Assembly (NCBI RefSeq): GCF_047948215.1
Contig: NC_134455.1
Span: 291,921,647 to 291,985,646 of the forward strand
Length of the DNA stretch: 64,000 bases
Origin: Lycorma delicatula
Taxonomy: Eukaryota; Arthropoda; Insecta; Hemiptera; Fulgoridae
Reading direction: 5' to 3'
A program made the position numbers and the translations under genes. Below, piece after piece: positions 58,576-64,000 of the stretch; position 1 is the stretch's first letter, and each line of letters starts with the position of its first letter. The notes under the pieces were generated by a model that was not told the origin of the DNA, made no database searches, and saw only the letters and a program-made list of their open reading frames with translations.

Positions 58576-58689
58576 GCAAGATAGATTTTGGAAATAAAAT
58601 TATTGTCAGATACTAAGATCATGATTCAAACAACAATGTTTGAATTAAAATGAAGAGTACCTAAAACTCTATTTCAGTGATAAATTCTG

Positions 58690-59236
58690 ATTTTTTTTGT
58701 ATTGTTCTTATTGAATTATTAATTTATCAATATATTTAAATTAAAAAAAAAGGTTAAAAAAATATATGTATATGATATCGGATTCGAACCGATTGCCTTC
58801 TCATTGTAAGATCCAAATATTTCTTTAAATAAAATTCTATTTAACTATAACTTTGGAATAAATGAAAATAAGTACCACTTATGAGAAGCTCTCTACAAGG
58901 GCTTATTACTGCAGTTAAGAAAAGATTCCAAAAACCAAATATTTCAAAATTGAAACCCTGCTTTATTTAGACGTCTGACTGTATTCACATTTTTGGCCCA
59001 GTCTATTGCAATCAAAAAGGGAGGTGAACATTTAGATGTTACAATAGTCCTAAATACAAAATTTCAACATTCTACGGCTAATCGTTTTTGAGTTATGCGT
59101 GATAAATACGTACGTACACGTCACGCCGAAACTATTCAAAACGGATTCAGGGATGGTCAAAATGGATATTTCCGTTGAAATCTGAAAACCATTTTTCGCG
59201 ATCACAATACTTCCTTTACTTGGTACAAGGAAGTAA
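58690..59236 (-). repeat. Family A copy (minus, 3' end missing)
   Basis: The 5' end at 59236 is TTACTTCCTTGTACCAAGTA on the minus strand. All central blocks are present. The B-box-like ATCGGTTCGAATCCGAT (58775-58792) is part of the element. It is broken near 58690. Confidence 0.85.
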
Positions 59237-60752
59237 CTGCATGTTGTTTTTACCTAATTTTAACAAATGTAAAAAATTGTACAACTTTATTCTTACCTAC
59301 TTTATTCGAAAAATAATCCCATATCTAAACAACGATAATTTAAAATTCTAATAAAACAAAATCAGAATTATAGAATAAAGAATATTGAATTCCAATGTAA
59401 TCATTATCAGATAACTTCTGATTTTTGTTTGCGTGTCAGTGTTAAAGAATCATGTTCACCTTATGTCATAACAAATGTGTCTATAAAATTTTAAAATAGT
59501 ATACTCAGTGTCGAAACCATTATATTTTCTACAGTGGCTATACCTAACATGGGCATTTGCTATGTTCTTATTACCTATTACGCAATTTTTTTTATTTTTT
59601 AAGTGATTCTTTTTTTATCAATTTTTACACTTTTCTTTAGTCATCACTCCAAATTTATTAATTCTTGTACATTTAAATACTTTAGTAAAACTGTTTATAT
59701 CGATAAAAATATCGTTTTAATACGATATTTGGAGATAGAGAGTTGTTTTAATTGTAACAGTTCTTTTTAATGACTTATGTCCCAGCATCAGACTAAATCA
59801 TATCGAATTTGATGGCAATACGTTGTAAAGTCCATTTTTTAAGTCAAATTTTAACATTCATTAACTGAATATCTTTTTTTTGTAGAAGTTGCAAAGCACG
59901 GGTAATATAAAATAAGTAATAAATGTTTGTTTTCATAGTGTATTTATGAACATGTAATCTATTCGTTTACCTTGTAAATTTAATGAATTCTTTACAAGAT
60001 AATTTAAATCCATATTTACATTTAATACAATGTTCAGGTATAATTTTTTTTAACTGCTAAGCATAGTTTTTTTTTTTTTTTAAAGAATAGTTTTCTGATG
60101 GCTCATATAAACTTCTTCAAAATTAGTTCAAATTGTTTTTAAAAATTCCGCGAAAATCAATAAAAATTATTTGTTGTTAGGTTTTGATCATGGAATTCAA
60201 AGAGTGTGGTTGTGCAATTTTTCGTAGGTTAATATTTATATAAATAAAAAAAAAAACATACATTTTACTTTAATAAAAAATACATACATCAAGCAGTTAT
60301 CTTTGCATCTCTGCCACCGATTATTAACATGTGATTCAGTCATATTTAGCCCTTTGAATTCTTTGTTAGGCTCGAAATCGCACAAAGCTAATCTTTCTAA
60401 GCTCTTCACTTGTGTAATACTAACTCGACTTAGAGGATTTATACGGTTGGCCTTTCACAAAAACATTTTTGACTTTATTACAGCTTTATTGAATGTAATA
60501 TCTTGTAATTTGTGTGCTCTCCTAGCCTAGCTTAGAATTAATGGAACCATTCGACGTCAACGTCCCTATATCCCGCAGTGAAATTAAAGCAGCATTTGGT
60601 TGCTCTTCGAGTTCTAACTAGTTTCTTCTGAGAGCTTTTTTTGACTATACCTATCCATTTTCCATTTTCGAGACCGTCAGCACCAGATATGGTACGGCGC
60701 AAAATTCATTACTTGCAACCCCTCAACTAATTTTATTTCGCGTAAAAGAGCA
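59237..60752. other. No gene recognised
   Basis: AT-rich. 60530-60720 is less AT-rich and open for about 20 codons on the plus strand (PFDVNVPISRSEIKAAFGCS) without a family I can name. Confidence 0.5.
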
Positions 60753-60791
60753 CTAACTGAGGTCAACAGCACAACCGTTGACCTCAGTTAG
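60753..60791. repeat. Perfect 15-bp hairpin
   Basis: CTAACTGAGGTCAAC (60753-60767) and GTTGACCTCAGTTAG (60777-60791) flank AGCACAACC. Confidence 0.95.
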
Positions 60792-61969
60792 AATTAAGTT
60801 ACTTGGTCGTATTCTTCACTATGTGTCTTACCAAGATTTGCCAATTACAATAATATTATACATTCGTCGTAAAGTTCATCATTTTTATCCTACAGTACTT
60901 CAAAAAGGGTAAGAAATTTATCAATTCAACCCTTTTATATTCTTTATGTTTTTCCAGATAGAACTTTTGATCAGAAGCTCCGATTATGAAACTTTTTTTT
61001 AATCGATGAAATTATTCTTTAATCGTGATAAATCACTAGCGGTGATCCCGTTACATTGTTTAATTGTGTTAGATCAATGGAAGAAAAGCTGTGGATATAA
61101 ATAATCTTATTTTGTTTCAAGATAACGTTATTTTCTTTTACGAGCGTTCTGTTTTAAAAAGGAAAAAGATTCATTTAACCCCTCAACACAATCTTTGAAA
61201 CGTATTTATTCAAGTCGGCTGCAAATTTTAAATGAATTACTTACGAGATACGGATTATGTAATTACGAATGCACTAATAACGAATTTATTAGTTTACTAA
61301 TTTAATTTTTTTAATTTGCACTAGTTATGAAATTTGTCTGAATTTGGAGCCGAACTTCCAAAATTCTTTCAGATTGCGTTGAGGGCGTAATGGAAAAAGT
61401 ATTTTTTCCTTTTCAGTGCAACTTTTAAAGATCACTACTACAGACCGATTTGAAGTATTATATTGCATTAGCTAATCTATGGTTGTTTTTTTTTCTGGTC
61501 ATACTAAAATATCATTCCCACTTTTCTAATTTTGATGTTATTGTTGGACATCGTCACTATATTTCAACTGTATAACGATATTCAACGAGTATGGAGGCGT
61601 AGTAAATAGAAAGTTCTAACTTAACAATGTTTTTTAACAAACATAAAATCTACATTAACGCATCTTGGAATGAGAAATTAATAATGTACCTTTCGCTAAG
61701 GATGGAGATTAGAAATTATTATTGATCTGAAATTTTACAAAAAAAAAAACTGTGACAGTCCAAACGGTACATGTATCACACAAAAACGATTATTCAGTTA
61801 ATTTTAAGTTACATTCAGCTGATATTTTCGTTACAAAATAAAAAATACAAATCGAAAATTTGCTTGATTCTTTCAGGATGGAATTGTAAAGTGAGCCGAT
61901 TCTTCATTCAAATTCATTTTTAAGCCCATGAAAAGCTACTAAAACTTTTCGAAAATAAAATGGTCTATG
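60792..61969. other. AT-rich stretch, no gene recognised
   Basis: No coding sequence or known repeat was seen. Confidence 0.6.
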
Positions 61970-62275
61970 CTTAATCCGTCGGGTTTTTCTATTGGTTAAA
62001 TTTATCATCGTAAAATAAGTTGAAGTTCGAAGTAAAGAGTTCTAAAATTCAAGCCCTTGTAAAGGCAGTTGTTTTTTATGGATCTGAATACTAGACTGTT
62101 GCTATTAAAGTTCTTTGGTGGTTAGGTTTCAATTAACCACTCGTCACCAGAGTGGTTGACCTGATTCTGTTCAAGATTACATGATTACTGGTACTTTTAT
62201 ACTTACATCGCATTACGTCTGCAACTACGTCAGGCCTGGCAAGCCGGTAGCGGTGATTGCAGTTGCTAATCTTTA
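61970..62275 (+). repeat. SINE1 copy e (different 3' tail)
   Basis: A degraded head is followed by AGTTCTAAAATTCAAGCCCT, GGATCTGAATACTAGACTGT, GTTCTTTGGTGGTTAGGTTT, CAATTAACCACTCGTCACCA and GAGTGGTTGACCTGATTC. The 3' part continues TCTGCAACTACGTCAGGCCT and GGCAAGCCGGTAGCGGTGAT, which differs from the tail of copy b. Confidence 0.8.
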
Positions 62276-62609
62276 CACTTAATCCGGCATTAGCTGAAAA
62301 ACTGGAGAAATCAAAAGGATCTATGTGAATATGATTAAGGACATTAATAAAAATAAATAAATAACAGGAAAGTATAATGGTAATAGTTTAATTAGACATT
62401 TTTATAATGAAGGTGTTTATTTCAGCAACATGCAGCAGCTATATATTGTTAAAGGAAGAAGAAGGTTTCGCTTCAAATACCTAACCCTTTTTTCTGGATT
62501 TTCCACTGTTCTGTAACTACAAGTTCAGTTATACATCTTTAAAAATATGCAGAGTCTGACTTATTAGCTCAGATTCTAGACCAGAAAGAGAAACTCAAAA
62601 TGTATCTCT
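62276..62609. other. AT-rich stretch, no gene recognised
   Basis: Nothing identifiable was seen. Confidence 0.6.
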
Positions 62610-63172
62610 TTACTTCCTTGTACAAAGTAAAGGAGGTATTGTGATCGAGAATAATTTCATTTTCAGATTTCAACCGAAATATCCATTTTGACAATCCCTG
62701 AATCCATGTTGGCTAGTTTGGTATGACGTCTGTGTGTACGTATCTATCTCGCATAACTCAAAAACGATTAGCCGTAGGATGTTGAAAATTTGGATTTAGG
62801 ATTGTTGTAACTACTAATTGTGCATCTCCCCTTTGATTGCAATCGACTGAACAAAAGTTTCCAAAAAAGCACAAAAACAAAAAAATTTAGATTTTGGACT
62901 TTTTATTAACTGTAGTAATAAGCCTTCGTTGAGAGCTTTTAAACAATATTTCATAAGTGGCACTTATTTTCATCGGTTCCAGAGTTATAGCCAAATAAAA
63001 TTTTAATTAATGAAATATTTGGGTATTACAAGGGACATCGATTCAAATCAGACTCCACCTCCTTTTTTCTTTTTTTAACTTTTTTTAAATTTAAATATAT
63101 TGATTAATTAATGTGTTATGTAATTTAATAAGCATACAAGGAAGTCATGTAGTATCCACGTCATTTTTTTTT
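62610..63172 (+). repeat. Family A copy (near full length, small 3' deletion)
   Basis: It starts TTACTTCCTTGTACAAAGTA and keeps all 5' and central blocks. The AT-rich segment before the terminus is shortened. It ends GCATACAAGGAAGTCATGTA, GTATCCACGTCATTTTTTTT. Confidence 0.85.
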
Positions 63173-64000
63173 TATATTTAGTTACATTCTAAGTCTATTC
63201 TGAAAAAAAATTGCTTAACATTTTCAATGTTGATTGGCATAATTTACAAACCGTAAGTTGTAGAATTTTATTCTTTTAAAATGTGACAGGATAGTAGTAT
63301 ATTTTTAATTATCTATGATTACACATACAATTACATATGATTACAATTGTAGATTCAACAAATCTACAGTAGTAAAATAGATGAAGTATTAAATATATAT
63401 ACAAATGTCACATACATATATTTTCTGGTCATTTCTTTTTTTAATACAGTTTATGCTCGTATATACTTTTCAAAATACTTATCGGATAGCGCATTTAACT
63501 TTAGTTCATAATAGTTATTCATTTGTTTGAAAATAAAATTGATTATAGGTTTTCTAATTTATATCTTGCAAATTAATCGACTTTAAAAAATAGAATAAAA
63601 TAGTTGCAGTTTCGATTGTTAAAAAATAAAATACCTATTAGTAGAATCTTAGAAACTAATATATTTTTACAAAAAACTTAACACCATTTTTAAATATTAA
63701 AAGGTAATTCCCTCCATTTAAATATTGGTTAAAATCTGAAATATTTATTTTTTAGGATAGCTATTCATGTTATCTCTTCCTTTCTTGAAATAATTTTTAT
63801 CTTATCTAATTTTATAAAAGGGACATGAATTAGGGTCTTACGGGGAGGCAATATTAATCGGGAGGTTGTGATTGAGTTCTTTTAAAGGTAAGTATCGTTT
63901 TTGATTGGGATTGTCCAAAACTAAAACTAGTCAACTACACTTTTTAGTATACGATATTATTCTGTACTTTTTAGTAAAGAATTTTTCATTTTTATTTTAT
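63173..64000. other. AT-rich stretch, no gene recognised
   Basis: No coding sequence or known repeat up to the window end. Confidence 0.6.

Noticed and set aside
58775..58792. tRNA-like B box (GGATTCGAACC)
   Set aside because: It is part of family A, where other copies have CGGTTCGAATCAGACTTC at the same place.

Overview
The window is AT-rich eukaryotic nuclear DNA with almost no open coding sequence. The one clear host gene part is a single conserved exon at 40280-40514 (+). It encodes the end of the N-terminal cytoplasmic region and transmembrane segment S1 of a small-conductance calcium-activated potassium channel (insect SK, KCNN family). It has a good acceptor and donor, and no further SK exon was recognised, so much of the window is probably SK intron. 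The exon reads like an arthropod SK. Together with tRNA-derived SINEs, Jockey-type LINEs, PIF/Harbinger and mariner-like fossils and large AT-rich introns, it suggests an insect. The repeat style reminds me of hopper-type Hemiptera, but that is an impression from memory, not a proof.

Layout. 1-9400: several copies of a ~0.7 kb interspersed repeat (family A), one SINE1, an element nested inside a family A copy, and a decayed Helitron-like coding relic (minus). 9400-12200: a LINE 5' end and ORF1 relic (+) interrupted by a SINE1, then a Jockey-type reverse transcriptase fossil (minus). 12200-20100: AT-rich DNA with microsatellites, a poly(A)-ended retroposon tail and two inverted copies of a ~160 bp repeat. 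20100-25000: family B and A copies, a 35-nt-arm hairpin, and a ~0.7 kb fold-back element with ~280 bp inverted arms. 26200-29500: a LINE gag fossil (+), a SINE2 (minus), and another LINE RT tail fossil (minus). 31000-36000: a second family B copy and two mariner-like transposase N-terminal fossils (minus). 36800-40280: SINE2 pieces, then the SK exon. 41600-46500: two SINE1 copies, GC-rich hairpins, a PIF/Harbinger transposase fossil with its DDE triad still recognisable and a ~390 bp insertion inside it, and a LINE ORF2 tail. 48100-53800: family A, then the youngest-looking LINE (minus), with an intact 354-codon ORF1 but a broken ORF2, then two copies of family C. 54000-64000: AT-rich DNA, broken and complete family A copies, a GC-rich hairpin island and a SINE1.

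No operon, CRISPR array, rRNA or functional tRNA gene was seen, and I do not see a convincing new biological system. The most interesting signals are the architecture of the repeats: the terminal-inverted and hairpin structure of family A, a 3' tail shared by two otherwise different SINE families, the fold-back element, and several near-perfect palindromes. All alignments were made by eye. Element boundaries are approximate to about 10-30 bases unless exact arms are given.
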